Shown here one piece after another: positions 13,751-21,197 of a stretch of DNA of 21,598 bases. The stretch is taken from positions 1 through 21,598 of the forward strand of contig JAYTVD010000099.1 of the NCBI GenBank assembly GCA_043744175.1, read 5' to 3'. Source of the stretch: JANMEX01 sp043744175 (GTDB lineage: Bacteria; Pseudomonadota; Alphaproteobacteria; Rhizobiales; Rhizobiaceae). Position numbers and translations under genes: made by a program. The notes under the pieces are model-generated. The model was not told the origin of the DNA. It worked only from the letters and a program-made list of their open reading frames with translations, and made no database searches. How positions within the stretch are numbered: the stretch's first letter is position 1; each line of letters opens with the position of its first letter.

Positions 13751-14414
13751 TTTTTTTGCCACCACTCGGGCAGTCAAATTCCTGGATATAGGCACGGTGG
13801 CGGTCCGTAGCTACCGCCCGCATCCGGCCGGTTTGAGGGAAGTATGTCAGGTTGACGCCATTCAAATAGTAGTGCGTTTTTTCATAGGACACGGCACCGA
13901 ACACGGTGCTTATGGCGTTCAATAGCACGCTGGCGGAAATGGTGAATTTTGACATTGGCTTATCAATCTCAAAAACAGGGAACGTGCCCCTTTGTGACGA
14001 TGTCTTGAACTTAGCCTTGCCTAGAACGGCTGTGATTTCAGTTGCCGCGCGCTCTGCTGGTGCATTGCTTCCATCATCATTGGCTGCAATCATGATGGCA
14101 GGGACCACTGAAATCGTCACGCTTTCGCTGGCAGGTGACTTTCGGGTAATGTCGTAAAGCAGGTGAGCCGGAATATTGGTTTCGAGGCGACTATCGATAT
14201 CACCGTCAATCGAAATCTCGATTTGTGAGTCAAGGTCAGTAGCGGTGATTTTTAGATTCCCGGCATCATGAGATAGGCGGAAATTATCCGTCATTTCGTA
14301 GCGCTTTTTCCGGTCCACAAAGGCGACGGCTGTGGCCACGGCCGTATTGAGCGCTTGACGGTTAACCAAGGCAACATGGTTTGCATCGGCAACAATATTT
14401 GTTTCGTTCATCAT
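13704..14414 (-). CDS. dnaN: DnaN-like sliding clamp, N-terminal part (frameshifted)
   Basis: 236 residues from ATG 14414 (AAGGAG 6 nt upstream; a longer frame to 14477 would run through a terminator). Domain 1 and most of domain 2 of a DNA polymerase III beta subunit are visible, including YLNGVNLTYF and MRAVATDRHRAYIQEFDCP, the ATDGHR-type block of the family. After GGKK the frame leaves the clamp sequence and ends in an unrelated tail. The beta clamp is the ring that holds the replicative polymerase on DNA; a phage copy would recruit polymerase to phage DNA. It sits directly after an intrinsic terminator. Confidence 0.75.
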   Translation of the reverse strand: MMNETNIVADANHVALVNRQALNTAVATAVAFVDRKKRYEMTDNFRLSHDAGNLKITATDLDSQIEISIDGDIDSRLETNIPAHLLYDITRKSPASESVTISVVPAIMIAANDDGSNAPAERAATEITAVLGKAKFKTSSQRGTFPVFEIDKPMSKFTISASVLLNAISTVFGAVSYEKTHYYLNGVNLTYFPQTGRMRAVATDRHRAYIQEFDCPSGGKKNGAGYHPARHLQPVD

Positions 14415-14442
14415 TTTATTTCTCCTTGTTGTGAGTTGGGCA

Positions 14443-14467
14443 TAAAAAAACCGCCTTGCGGGCGGTT
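14443..14467 (-). terminator. Intrinsic terminator upstream of the clamp gene
   Basis: Minus-strand AACCGCC-CGCAA-GGCGGTT hairpin followed by a T-run (minus-strand complement of the A-run at 14444-14450). It ends the upstream unit (gene 14492-14797), 30 bp before the clamp start. Confidence 0.85.
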
Positions 14468-14491
14468 GGTAGTTCATATTCTAGGGTAGTA

Positions 14492-14797
14492 TTACGGCTT
14501 ACACGCTTCAATGGCTGCTTCTACATGTGGCCATAATACATGGGCGACATACCAATCAACGACTGGAACATTGAGGTGAGGGAATTCATCTTCAATCATA
14601 CTGGAAAGCATCGAAAAATTGGTTGCCGGTGCATCTAGTTTGTTCAATGCATTTGCGGATATCTGCAGAAAATGGCGGTCATGTTCAGAATTGTCGAACG
14701 ACCGTATAAGGCATTTGGCATTGTCATTTGTATCAACCAAGACGAATGTTTTGCTATGGTCAGCTTGGCATGGTTGGACCATATAGCGCTCACTCAT
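14492..14797 (-). CDS. Small phage protein, function unknown
   Basis: 101 residues; AAAGGAG 7 nt before ATG. Mixed alpha/beta composition with acidic C-terminal half (IEDEFPHLNVPVVDWYVAHV). A promoter-like TTGACT lies at about 14832-14837 on the minus strand, overlapping the end of the preceding gene. It is followed by the terminator at 14443-14467. No family recognised. Confidence 0.7.
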   Translation of the reverse strand: MSERYMVQPCQADHSKTFVLVDTNDNAKCLIRSFDNSEHDRHFLQISANALNKLDAPATNFSMLSSMIEDEFPHLNVPVVDWYVAHVLWPHVEAAIEACKP

Positions 14798-14834
14798 TAC
14801 TTTCTCCTTTTTAATTTAGCTACTGTTTTGATAG

Positions 14835-15692
14835 TCAAACTGCCTGCAATTTACCGAGCATAGCCTTGGCGTTCGTGACCACTGCCAGTAGTCCGTCGTC
14901 TTCGCCGCGCTCGGCATCATCCCACGCCGATGTATTTGTGAGTTGTTCGACAAGATCGGAAATTATAGTCTGCAAGCCATCTGTCCAAGATTGGAGTGGC
15001 GATTGACTGCTCTTACGGGTAAGCGCACGGGCCTTGGTGATAAAACCATCAAGTCGTTCAAGGTTTTCAATCAGGGTTTCGCTTGCCGCCCATGAGAAAT
15101 ATTCGGGGGCAGTTTCGCCATCGCCATTCATTATTTCTTTGATGGTGGTTGACGATGCGACTTCGTGGGCGAAGGCTTCGAAGTCTGACAGGGTTCGTTC
15201 TGTCACGGCTGCGGGATTTGTATCTGCCAGCGAACGAGCGTCCTCAATGCACCACGAGAGGTTGGCGGAGCGCTCCAAAAGAGTATCGTCGTCAACATGA
15301 GATTCGAAGTCATCGAAATCATCATACCCTTCCGTCTCATCGGCGTCATACATGTCCCGCAGCGTCTTGATTTCCGCCACACGCTGCCGAAACGCCTCTA
15401 GTTCCACATTTCGCGCAACAAGCGTCGCCACGGCCGGGATAGTGGTGAGGTCAAATGACACTTCTTGTCCGGTATTTAGAACGTCACTATTATGGCTGGA
15501 GAAGTAAACGTCGATCATCTCTTCATCCGTTTCTGGAGCGAGGGAGCTGCCGAACGCATCAGCCCACCAATTGCGGCAAAATGCGGTGATGTCCGAATTT
15601 AATCCAGCTTCGGACGCGGCGAGATAATGATTTGTGAAACTATCGCCACTGATAGATGCGACGTGGATTGTAGCCTCTATTATTTTTGTCAT
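14835..15692 (-). CDS. Acidic phage protein, function unknown
   Basis: 285 residues, strongly acidic in the middle (DADETEGYDDFDDFESHVDD). Residues 100-130 and the C-terminal third look helical. No recognised domain. Its ATG overlaps the preceding stop (ATGA) and its SD is the GAGGAGGAG run that encodes the Glu-rich tail of that upstream protein. The codon for the stop is followed by a 37-bp gap to the next gene. Confidence 0.7.
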   Translation of the reverse strand: MTKIIEATIHVASISGDSFTNHYLAASEAGLNSDITAFCRNWWADAFGSSLAPETDEEMIDVYFSSHNSDVLNTGQEVSFDLTTIPAVATLVARNVELEAFRQRVAEIKTLRDMYDADETEGYDDFDDFESHVDDDTLLERSANLSWCIEDARSLADTNPAAVTERTLSDFEAFAHEVASSTTIKEIMNGDGETAPEYFSWAASETLIENLERLDGFITKARALTRKSSQSPLQSWTDGLQTIISDLVEQLTNTSAWDDAERGEDDGLLAVVTNAKAMLGKLQAV

Positions 15693-15874
15693 TTTGTCTC
15701 CTCCTCCTCTTGAAGGTCAATGGCACTCTTGATGCCTTCATCGTCGTAAACATCGAAGCAGTTGGCAGTTGAGAAATGCCCACGCATGAATTTCCATGCC
15801 TGTTTTGCGGCGTCGCGCGGACTATTCGCCCTCACGTCAATTTCCCAAATCACTCGGAAGTCGCGGTGCGGCAT
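15689..15874 (-). CDS. Small phage protein, function unknown
   Basis: 61 residues from ATG 15874 (AAGGAG 7 nt upstream); the longer frame to 15910 would begin inside a terminator. Sequence pattern FRVIWEIDVRANSPRDAAKQ resembles short phage proteins with one beta-strand pair and a helix that are common in these genomes, but I cannot assign a function. Poly-Glu C-terminus (EEEET). Confidence 0.7.
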   Translation of the reverse strand: MPHRDFRVIWEIDVRANSPRDAAKQAWKFMRGHFSTANCFDVYDDEGIKSAIDLQEEEETK

Positions 15875-15892
15875 GTCAGTCTCCTTTGTGTC

Positions 15893-15919
15893 AATAAAAA
15901 GCCACCTCAATGGGTGGCT
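15893..15919 (-). terminator. Intrinsic terminator
   Basis: Minus-strand AGCCACC-CATTGA-GGTGGCT hairpin followed by TTTTTATTG. It lies 25 bp before ATG 15874 and ends the MoxR/VWA transcription unit. Confidence 0.85.
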
Positions 15920-15958
15920 GTGTTGTGGATGTGTAGGGGTAGGTATTTGTTACTATCG

Positions 15959-16282
15959 CTATCTCCGAGAGTTGCCGATACTCGCCGCGATGCACGATGC
16001 CGTGTCTGCATCAGTGAGTTGTTCACGCATGGAGCTCATGATTGTCATGCCCGGTCCAACATTAAAAAGCGGAATGTTGAGAAATGACTTTGAAAAGTCT
16101 ATATTGCCAGCAGAACCAATAGTGTTGCGTTTCGCCGCATGAAATTTTCGCGTCTCCACGCTATAGATTAGTGCTTGCAGGTGAATGCGCCCACCGGACA
16201 TTTTGCACACAAAAAGCCAGCTTCTCTTTTGTCGATTGCCAGTTACAATTACCGGCTCACTGATTTTTTCAAGTCGTTCCAT
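15959..16282 (-). CDS. Small phage protein, function unknown
   Basis: 107 residues. The SD (AAAGGAG) overlaps the stop of the VWA gene, so the two are coupled. Basic N-terminal half with a beta-rich stretch (SWLFVCKMSGGRIHLQALIY). No recognised domain. Last gene of the MoxR/VWA unit before the terminator. Confidence 0.7.
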   Translation of the reverse strand: MERLEKISEPVIVTGNRQKRSWLFVCKMSGGRIHLQALIYSVETRKFHAAKRNTIGSAGNIDFSKSFLNIPLFNVGPGMTIMSSMREQLTDADTASCIAASIGNSRR

Positions 16283-16294
16283 GTTGGCTCCTTT

Positions 16295-17449
16295 CTATGC
16301 TGCGAGGCTGACACATTCACCAAATGGAACGCGATTTATGAGCGACTGGTAATCTCTGGCATCGCCATGAACCGCCCAAATCGTAGGGCAGTGCGGCTTA
16401 TCTCCGAAGTCGGAGACTTGAAGATCTGTGAAATAGATGATCGCCGCCGCATCGTTGGCGTTGGCTTCAATCCACTCGAATGTTTTAGAAAATGCAGTGC
16501 CGCCGCCGCCCGCCGCCTCAAGCGCCAACTCATCGCCACGTTCAAAAACTTGGGTGTGAGCGACGTCACTATCTGCCCATACCACGCTGATTTTGTCGAT
16601 CATGCCATCACCAAACGCGCCGTTAATTTCGGACGCAAATTCAGTAAGGACTTGCAGGTTGATAGAACCGGACGTGTCAACAGCAATGACGATATGGTTG
16701 ATACCATTACCAATGAGAGAGGGAAGGATAATGCCTTGCCCGACAAAGCGGCGGTTGGGCTGCATCCACGAATAATCCTTGCACGCGGACTCATCGATAA
16801 AGTGGCGCAGCACTTGGCGCCAATCTATTTTGGGCTTGGTGAGGGTTTCAATGAGTAGCCGTATGCCTGCGGGAAGACTACCGATGCCACCGCCGCGATT
16901 GGAAGCCGCTGCAGCCGCCTGTTTAACCTTGATCTGCCAGTCCGCGCTTGCGGTTTCTAAGGCACCCTTGTCGTGGCTTGGTGCGGCATCTATGACGCCG
17001 CCACACATACCCCCATCGATAAATCCTTGACCTTCGTCGTCTAGCTCATCTGGAATGAGATTGTAAACCGCCTCGGCAGACATGCCTGCGAAGTCATGGT
17101 CGTATAACCCACCCTTTGGCATGATCATTTGAGATGCAATCAGTTCGGCATTGATGACGTAGTCAGCGGCGCGGTTCCACTTTCGCGGATTGCGCTCTTG
17201 GCGCCGTGTGTGGTGCTGGAATGCGCAGTGCAGAATTTCATGACAAAGCACGAATTGCAGTTCTGGTAACGTCAGCTTGGCGACGAAAGCTAGAGAATAC
17301 ATGATGCACTTGCCGTCGGTTGCCATGGTGTTGATTTCTGGATTATTGCTGGCATCGATAACGGGAAGCTGGACCGCGAGCGCACCGAAAAACGGGTTGT
17401 CGTAAATCAAATTGCTCTTGGCTTTGACGAGTTTTGTTTCAACGTCCAT
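16295..17449 (-). CDS. DUF2201-type metallopeptidase-like / VWA domain protein
   Basis: 384 residues from ATG 17449 (AAGGAA ~8 nt upstream). Residues ~1-150 form a DUF2201-type putative metallopeptidase region with zinc motif HEILH (70-74) and WNRAADYVIN (91-100). Residues ~250-384 are a von Willebrand A domain with MIDAS residues DTSGS (258-262), Thr318 in GGGGTAF and Asp342 in FTD. Such proteins pair with MoxR-type AAA+ ATPases, which act as chaperone-like machines on metal-bound or multimeric targets (family knowledge). The matching ATPase is encoded upstream in the same unit at 18205-19194. Confidence 0.85.
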   Translation of the reverse strand: MDVETKLVKAKSNLIYDNPFFGALAVQLPVIDASNNPEINTMATDGKCIMYSLAFVAKLTLPELQFVLCHEILHCAFQHHTRRQERNPRKWNRAADYVINAELIASQMIMPKGGLYDHDFAGMSAEAVYNLIPDELDDEGQGFIDGGMCGGVIDAAPSHDKGALETASADWQIKVKQAAAAASNRGGGIGSLPAGIRLLIETLTKPKIDWRQVLRHFIDESACKDYSWMQPNRRFVGQGIILPSLIGNGINHIVIAVDTSGSINLQVLTEFASEINGAFGDGMIDKISVVWADSDVAHTQVFERGDELALEAAGGGGTAFSKTFEWIEANANDAAAIIYFTDLQVSDFGDKPHCPTIWAVHGDARDYQSLINRVPFGECVSLAA

Positions 17450-17463
17450 TGCATTTTTCCTTA

Positions 17464-17859
17464 TTATTTTCTGAAAGGGAGGTAGGCGGTAGCTGGAGAT
17501 ACACCAGAATTCACGAATCCGCCGGTTGCCCATGTGCCATTGGCTACATTCATGCTGGCCGTTACGCAGAGCGCTATGTCTTCAGGGGTTAGAAGAGAGC
17601 GCATGAAATCTATCAGGCGTCCTGCATGGAAGCTTACGTCATAACCTCTTCCATTAACAGGTTTTGAATTTAGACGAAACTTGCGGCTATATGGCTCGTA
17701 TCTCAAAATCAAACAATCAAACCCATCACCTTTGTTTCTGCCTCGCTTGTAGAATCTCCAAGATTGCCCCTTAAGGTAAGGGCCATGGTAGTATTGAAGG
17801 AGATTTTCCGGCGTGATGTTTATGATAGCAAAAAGTGCGTCGGCAAGATTATTGATCAT
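17464..17859 (-). CDS. Small protein in the MoxR/VWA unit, function unknown
   Basis: 131 residues, overlapping the upstream gene by ATGA (17859-17856) and ending 14 bp before the VWA gene. Tyr/Arg/Lys-rich middle (WRFYKRGRNKGDGFDCLILR). No recognised domain. Position between the ATPase and VWA genes suggests an accessory or substrate of that machine. Confidence 0.68.
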   Translation of the reverse strand: MINNLADALFAIINITPENLLQYYHGPYLKGQSWRFYKRGRNKGDGFDCLILRYEPYSRKFRLNSKPVNGRGYDVSFHAGRLIDFMRSLLTPEDIALCVTASMNVANGTWATGGFVNSGVSPATAYLPFRK

Positions 17860-18197
17860 TTTTTACCTCTACGTTTCATTGCAAATTCAACGGCTCGCGA
17901 GATTTCCTTGTCTGGCAGTTGCTTGCGCAGGATTTCAGTGATTGTTTTACCGTAAAGCATAGGCTTGTCGGGAACGAACAAGGTTGGTTCGGTGATAGCA
18001 TCATCTTTGCGGGTAATTTGACTGTTCGCCATGGAATATGTCCGCGTAGCGCCAGTGAAAAACAGTTGATAATGAGCGACGAAATTATCCTCATTGATGC
18101 CGATAAAACACCAGCGCAGCGCTAAAAATCCGCCGTGCCAAATTTCATTTCCGCTGGCAAACGGGCCGTATAAGGCTTTAAGAAAAACTGTCGCCAT
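17856..18197 (-). CDS. Small protein in the MoxR/VWA unit, function unknown
   Basis: 113 residues from ATG 18197 (GAGG 5 nt upstream, overlapping the ATPase stop); an in-frame GTG at 18203 is possible. Aromatic N-terminal half (EIWHGGFLALRWCF), basic C-terminus (FAMKRRGKK). The C-terminal segment TEILRKQLPDKEISRAVEFA also resembles part of the next protein (LLTPEDIALCV), so the two may be related. Confidence 0.65.
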   Translation of the reverse strand: MATVFLKALYGPFASGNEIWHGGFLALRWCFIGINEDNFVAHYQLFFTGATRTYSMANSQITRKDDAITEPTLFVPDKPMLYGKTITEILRKQLPDKEISRAVEFAMKRRGKK

Positions 18198-18204
18198 ACG
18201 CACC

Positions 18205-19194
18205 TCAATTTATAAGGATGTCTTGGTTGCGAACCGACCAGCCAATGAACGCCTTTGTCTGTGTCACGACGTCACCATGAATGGCGCAGGCGTCCATCAC
18301 AAACGTAACTGTGAATTCACGCGGCATTCTGTCCATATAGATAATGGCGTTCCCGAACGTATCTGCTGTGACTTTACGAGCAAGCGCAGTGGTGACGGCA
18401 AACCGGGCTGAAGGCTCGGATGGAAGCGGGGTTCCGGTTGGATTTTTCAGAATATCGTCGAGCCTTGGCAATTGCTTAAACGTGCGGACAAAGCCCTCAA
18501 ATTCTGCCGCCGCACCTTCACCGACGAGCGAAGTAACCTTTGCCAATCGTAGAGGTTCATCGCCGTTGACGATTTTGCTGACACGAGACCATGAGCGCGG
18601 TGTCGGAAATGCGCGCGGCTCACCGGCCGGCATATTGTGCAGAAGCGTCGGGCGATAGCGTAGGAACGCGATGACCATTGAATCGATGTCGTTGGATAGG
18701 GCCCATTTTGAATAAGCGTCAATTGATGGCTCAACATCGATATGAGCGAAGCGATTGGCGAGTGCACTTGGCATGGTTTGAGCGGCGGCGCGGTCAGATT
18801 TACGATTGCCAGCGGCGATAATTTTCCAGCCCTTCGGCAGGTAGTATTCACCGACTTTGCGGTCGAGAACCAAGCCAAAACATGCAGCTTGAACGGCGGG
18901 CGAGGCGGTGTTCAATTCATCTAAAAACAGAATGCCTTCCTTGCCGTGCTTCTCTTCATTTGGCAGGTCTGACGGCGGAAGCCAGCGGGCTTCGCCGTTG
19001 ATGACTGCTGGCAAGCCGCGTAGGTCAACCGGATCGCGCAAGATTGCGCGGAAGTCGATGATTGGCAATTTCCGGCTGCCGCCGATTTCCTTGACGATAT
19101 CAGATTTTCCAATGCCGGAAGCCCCCCATAAAAACGGGGGGATATCAGCATCGAGAAACGCATTGATGATCGGAACGGCGCGAATAAGGTCCAT
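18205..19194 (-). CDS. MoxR-type AAA+ ATPase
   Basis: 329 residues. Walker A is GASGIGKS (24-31), Walker B is ILFLDE (88-93), the sensor-1 Asn is in AAGNRKSD (N130), and the arginine finger is in ANRFAHI (R148). MoxR ATPases drive the insertion or remodelling work of partner VWA proteins. AAGGA lies 7 nt before ATG 19194, preceded by the shared pre-SD repeat (19212-19223). This is the motor of a three-part module with the DUF3150-like protein upstream and the VWA protein downstream. Confidence 0.88.
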   Translation of the reverse strand: MDLIRAVPIINAFLDADIPPFLWGASGIGKSDIVKEIGGSRKLPIIDFRAILRDPVDLRGLPAVINGEARWLPPSDLPNEEKHGKEGILFLDELNTASPAVQAACFGLVLDRKVGEYYLPKGWKIIAAGNRKSDRAAAQTMPSALANRFAHIDVEPSIDAYSKWALSNDIDSMVIAFLRYRPTLLHNMPAGEPRAFPTPRSWSRVSKIVNGDEPLRLAKVTSLVGEGAAAEFEGFVRTFKQLPRLDDILKNPTGTPLPSEPSARFAVTTALARKVTADTFGNAIIYMDRMPREFTVTFVMDACAIHGDVVTQTKAFIGWSVRNQDILIN

Positions 19195-19211
19195 GAGGGT
19201 ATCCTTCGTTT

Positions 19212-19223
19212 GTCATGAATGAC
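19212..19223 (-). promoter_or_regulatory. Pre-SD inverted repeat, copy 2
   Basis: Minus strand reads CCGTCATTCATGACA; arms GTCA/TGAC; GGA starts 8 nt after the 3' arm, before ATG 19194 of the MoxR gene. Confidence 0.5.
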
Positions 19224-19241
19224 GGGTTTGAAATTATCTGA

Positions 19242-20147
19242 CTATGCCATGTAGTCCGCGATGGTATCTGCGATTGCCTGAGCGGCGGCGGCTGTATCCG
19301 TTCGTGCAATCACACTGGAGCGTAGCGTATCCGGACGGAATGTGGTGAGAGTTTTTAACCTTTCAACCATTTCATCAAGGCGCGGGTCACCGACAATGTT
19401 CAGTGACGGCAGAATTGCAATCATGTCTTTGACGTTCTCGACAAGGCTATCGCGGAATATGCCTGACGCCGGGCGACCGTGGCGAGACGGGCGGAATTCG
19501 TTCAGCTTGACCGCCATACGCTCTGTCATTTCACCAATGCGCGACCAAACATCGTGCATGGCTGTCTTGATTGCGTCGTTCACATTTCGCTCGATATCCG
19601 CTTTGATTTGCATGGCTTGCGCGTCCGCGATATTGGCGCGAAAGTCCTCAGATTGTGGAACCGGCATAACTGCCATGTGCATCCCGAATTTGCCTTCCAA
19701 TTCAGACGGGAGCGGGTAGTCGTCCTGCTTGAACATTGAGCCGAGTCGGGAGCGTGCCGCGTTCACATAGTCTGGATAATCGACAAGGAATTGCTTGACC
19801 GCGGCTTCAAACTTAACTGTTTGGCCGCGCTGCCATGCGCAATGTTGCAGGTAGGCCGACGCGGCCATAATGCGCTGCCCGTCGTCGAGCCAAGGCAAAG
19901 TGCGCTGAAGGAATCCTGTTCTGGTCTCACCTACAATGCGGCTGATTTCTGATAGCGCTTCCTTCGGGAGAAGCTGCTTATTGAAATTTCCGGCATCATT
20001 GGCCGCGCCGTGGCTGGCGTTGACTTCCGTTGTGACTTTCTTGTCAAACCGGCGTCCGGTCCATTGTGAAATGCGCAGAGACACGAGCATCGATCGCTCG
20101 GAAAGCGAGCCGGATTGAGCGGCGACGGGCATGGATATAGCGTTCAT
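19242..20147 (-). CDS. DUF3150-like protein of the MoxR/VWA module
   Basis: 301 residues. The N-terminus MLVSLRISQWTGRRFDKKVT, then HGA and NKQLLP, fits the conserved start of DUF3150-type phage proteins, which are found next to MoxR ATPase and VWA genes (family knowledge; biochemical role not established). Mainly helical. GGAG lies 7 nt before ATG 20147, preceded by pre-SD repeat copy 3. It ends 47 bp before the MoxR gene. Confidence 0.65.
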   Translation of the reverse strand: MNAISMPVAAQSGSLSERSMLVSLRISQWTGRRFDKKVTTEVNASHGAANDAGNFNKQLLPKEALSEISRIVGETRTGFLQRTLPWLDDGQRIMAASAYLQHCAWQRGQTVKFEAAVKQFLVDYPDYVNAARSRLGSMFKQDDYPLPSELEGKFGMHMAVMPVPQSEDFRANIADAQAMQIKADIERNVNDAIKTAMHDVWSRIGEMTERMAVKLNEFRPSRHGRPASGIFRDSLVENVKDMIAILPSLNIVGDPRLDEMVERLKTLTTFRPDTLRSSVIARTDTAAAAQAIADTIADYMA

Positions 20148-20164
20148 TTTTTGTCTCCAAGTTG

Positions 20165-20176
20165 GCCATAAGTGGC
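20165..20176 (-). promoter_or_regulatory. Pre-SD inverted repeat, copy 3 (compensatory variant)
   Basis: Minus strand reads CCGCCACTTATGGCC; arms GCCA/TGGC. The T-A pair of the other copies is replaced by C-G at the same position on both arms. GGAG starts 7 nt after the 3' arm, before ATG 20147. Confidence 0.5.
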
Positions 20177-20187
20177 GGGTAGATATG

Positions 20188-20209
20188 GAAAGGCCGCCTA
20201 AGCGGCGGC
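20188..20209 (-). terminator. Probable intrinsic terminator
   Basis: Minus-strand GCCGCC-GCTTA-GGCGGC hairpin followed by CTTTCC. The T-run is short, so termination may be partial. It lies 3 bp after the stop of gene 20212-20460. Confidence 0.65.
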
Positions 20210-20211
20210 AC

Positions 20212-20460
20212 TTATACTGGATAGCATGATGGTTGAAGCGCGATGCAGGCGAGAGCGGCGGCCGAGATCATCGCGGCGGCGGCTATGAACGCTATGAAAT
20301 CCTGCATATTGTCGCTTTTATACCACGGCAACACGGGTGATGCGTTAAGGATTTCGTTAAGCGGCGAACATAGGCCTGGGCAGGCACGCGACATTGTGCC
20401 GTCGGGGCAGTCACAACGCGTCCACAGCGGGCAGACAAATGGCTTCAAATCAGGGTTCAT
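20212..20460 (-). CDS. Cysteine-rich single-pass membrane protein
   Basis: 82 residues from ATG 20460 (GGAG 6 nt upstream, preceded by pre-SD repeat copy 4); a frame to 20481 would start inside the repeat. Six cysteines in the N-terminal third (CPLWTRCDCPDG, ACPGLC) and one membrane segment (FIAFIAAAAMISAAALACIA). Possible membrane-associated protein; no holin or Rz signature. Function unknown. Confidence 0.65.
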   Translation of the reverse strand: MNPDLKPFVCPLWTRCDCPDGTMSRACPGLCSPLNEILNASPVLPWYKSDNMQDFIAFIAAAAMISAAALACIALQPSCYPV

Positions 20461-20476
20461 TTTGGTCTCCGGGATT

Positions 20477-20488
20477 GTCATAATTGAC
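20477..20488 (-). promoter_or_regulatory. Pre-SD inverted repeat, copy 4
   Basis: Minus strand reads CCGTCAATTATGACA, identical to copy 1 over 15 nt; GGAG starts 7 nt after the 3' arm, before ATG 20460. Confidence 0.55.
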
Positions 20489-20499
20489 GGGTTAGCGGG

Positions 20500-20538
20500 A
20501 AGAAAGGCGAGCGTATTCTAGGGCAGATTCTCGCCTTT
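20500..20538 (-). terminator. Intrinsic terminator
   Basis: Perfect 9-bp stem AAAGGCGAG/CTCGCCTTT (20538-20530 with 20511-20503), loop 18 nt. On the minus strand CTCGCCTTTCTT follows. It ends the right-edge unit. Confidence 0.65.
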
Positions 20539-20631
20539 GATTTCTGCCATTGTGCTTACATATCCGTTCCTTTCTGGATTGTGCGAGCGCAACGCGGGAG
20601 GATCATCGCGCTGGCATGGGAGCAGGTTCAC
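20518..20631 (-). CDS. Possible 37-residue ORF overlapping a terminator
   Basis: GTG 20631 to TAG 20518 encodes a polar peptide (HNPERNGYVSTMAEIKGENLP at its end). No SD precedes the GTG. An internal ATG (MAEIKGENLP) is also possible. Its last codons form one arm of the terminator at 20500-20538. The remaining sequence up to 20670 shows no other structure. Confidence 0.25.
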   Translation of the reverse strand: MNLLPCQRDDPPALRSHNPERNGYVSTMAEIKGENLP

Positions 20632-20670
20632 CCGTGGCCGCAGGAGCGTGCTAGGCCGTGGCGATAGGGG

Positions 20671-20913
20671 CTAGTAATGGTCGATTTCGCAATCGAATCG
20701 CGCTGCCAAGCCTTCGGAATAAACCGAGGCAGGCAATTCATGGCAAAAATCCATGTCGTATTCATCGACTGAATCGAACGGCTCACCATTGGCGGGCGAG
20801 TTATCGCGAAGCCAAACGTTATAACCGTCCGGCTTGCCGTCCTCGCAATGCTCTTGCCCGCCTTCAGGTAGATTCACAAAACCATGCATCAAGACAATGA
20901 ATCGAGGTTTCAT
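20671..20913 (-). CDS. Small acidic phage protein, function unknown
   Basis: 80 residues from ATG 20913 (GGGAG 6 nt upstream), coupled to the preceding gene by ATGA. Beta-rich start (PRFIVLMHGFVNLPEGG) and acidic remainder (DSVDEYDMDFCHEL). No family recognised. Confidence 0.65.
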   Translation of the reverse strand: MKPRFIVLMHGFVNLPEGGQEHCEDGKPDGYNVWLRDNSPANGEPFDSVDEYDMDFCHELPASVYSEGLAARFDCEIDHY

Positions 20914-21197
20914 GATTTCTCCCATGCTTTGCAGGCCGGTGATTTAACGCCAGCGGCGCGACAATAGAGCATGATTGCGAGCATGTGCTTTGCTTGTTTC
21001 CGCTGCGCCGCGTCACTCATGTTAAAACGCCACCAACACGCGCGGCCTTTTGAGACGCCCTCAATGCGGAATTCTGGGTTGCCAAACCTATTGCGGATGG
21101 AGAACAAAATAGGCTGCATTTGCCCTGTATCAGTAAGATTAAAACAAAGCCCGCCAATGCGGGAACGGCGACATAGGCGCAAGAGGTTTGTTTTCAT
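20910..21197 (-). CDS. Small basic phage protein, function unknown
   Basis: 95 residues. Starts in an ATGA overlap with a 30-residue micro-ORF. Arg-rich N-terminus (LLRLCRRSRIGG), aromatic centre (GRACWWRFNMSD) and a C-terminal helix. No family recognised. Confidence 0.65.
   Translation of the reverse strand: MKTNLLRLCRRSRIGGLCFNLTDTGQMQPILFSIRNRFGNPEFRIEGVSKGRACWWRFNMSDAAQRKQAKHMLAIMLYCRAAGVKSPACKAWEKS

Noticed and set aside
16175..16858. 227-residue plus-strand ORF
   Set aside because: It is antisense to the VWA gene, which has intact HEILH and DTSGS motifs; no SD and no recognisable domain.
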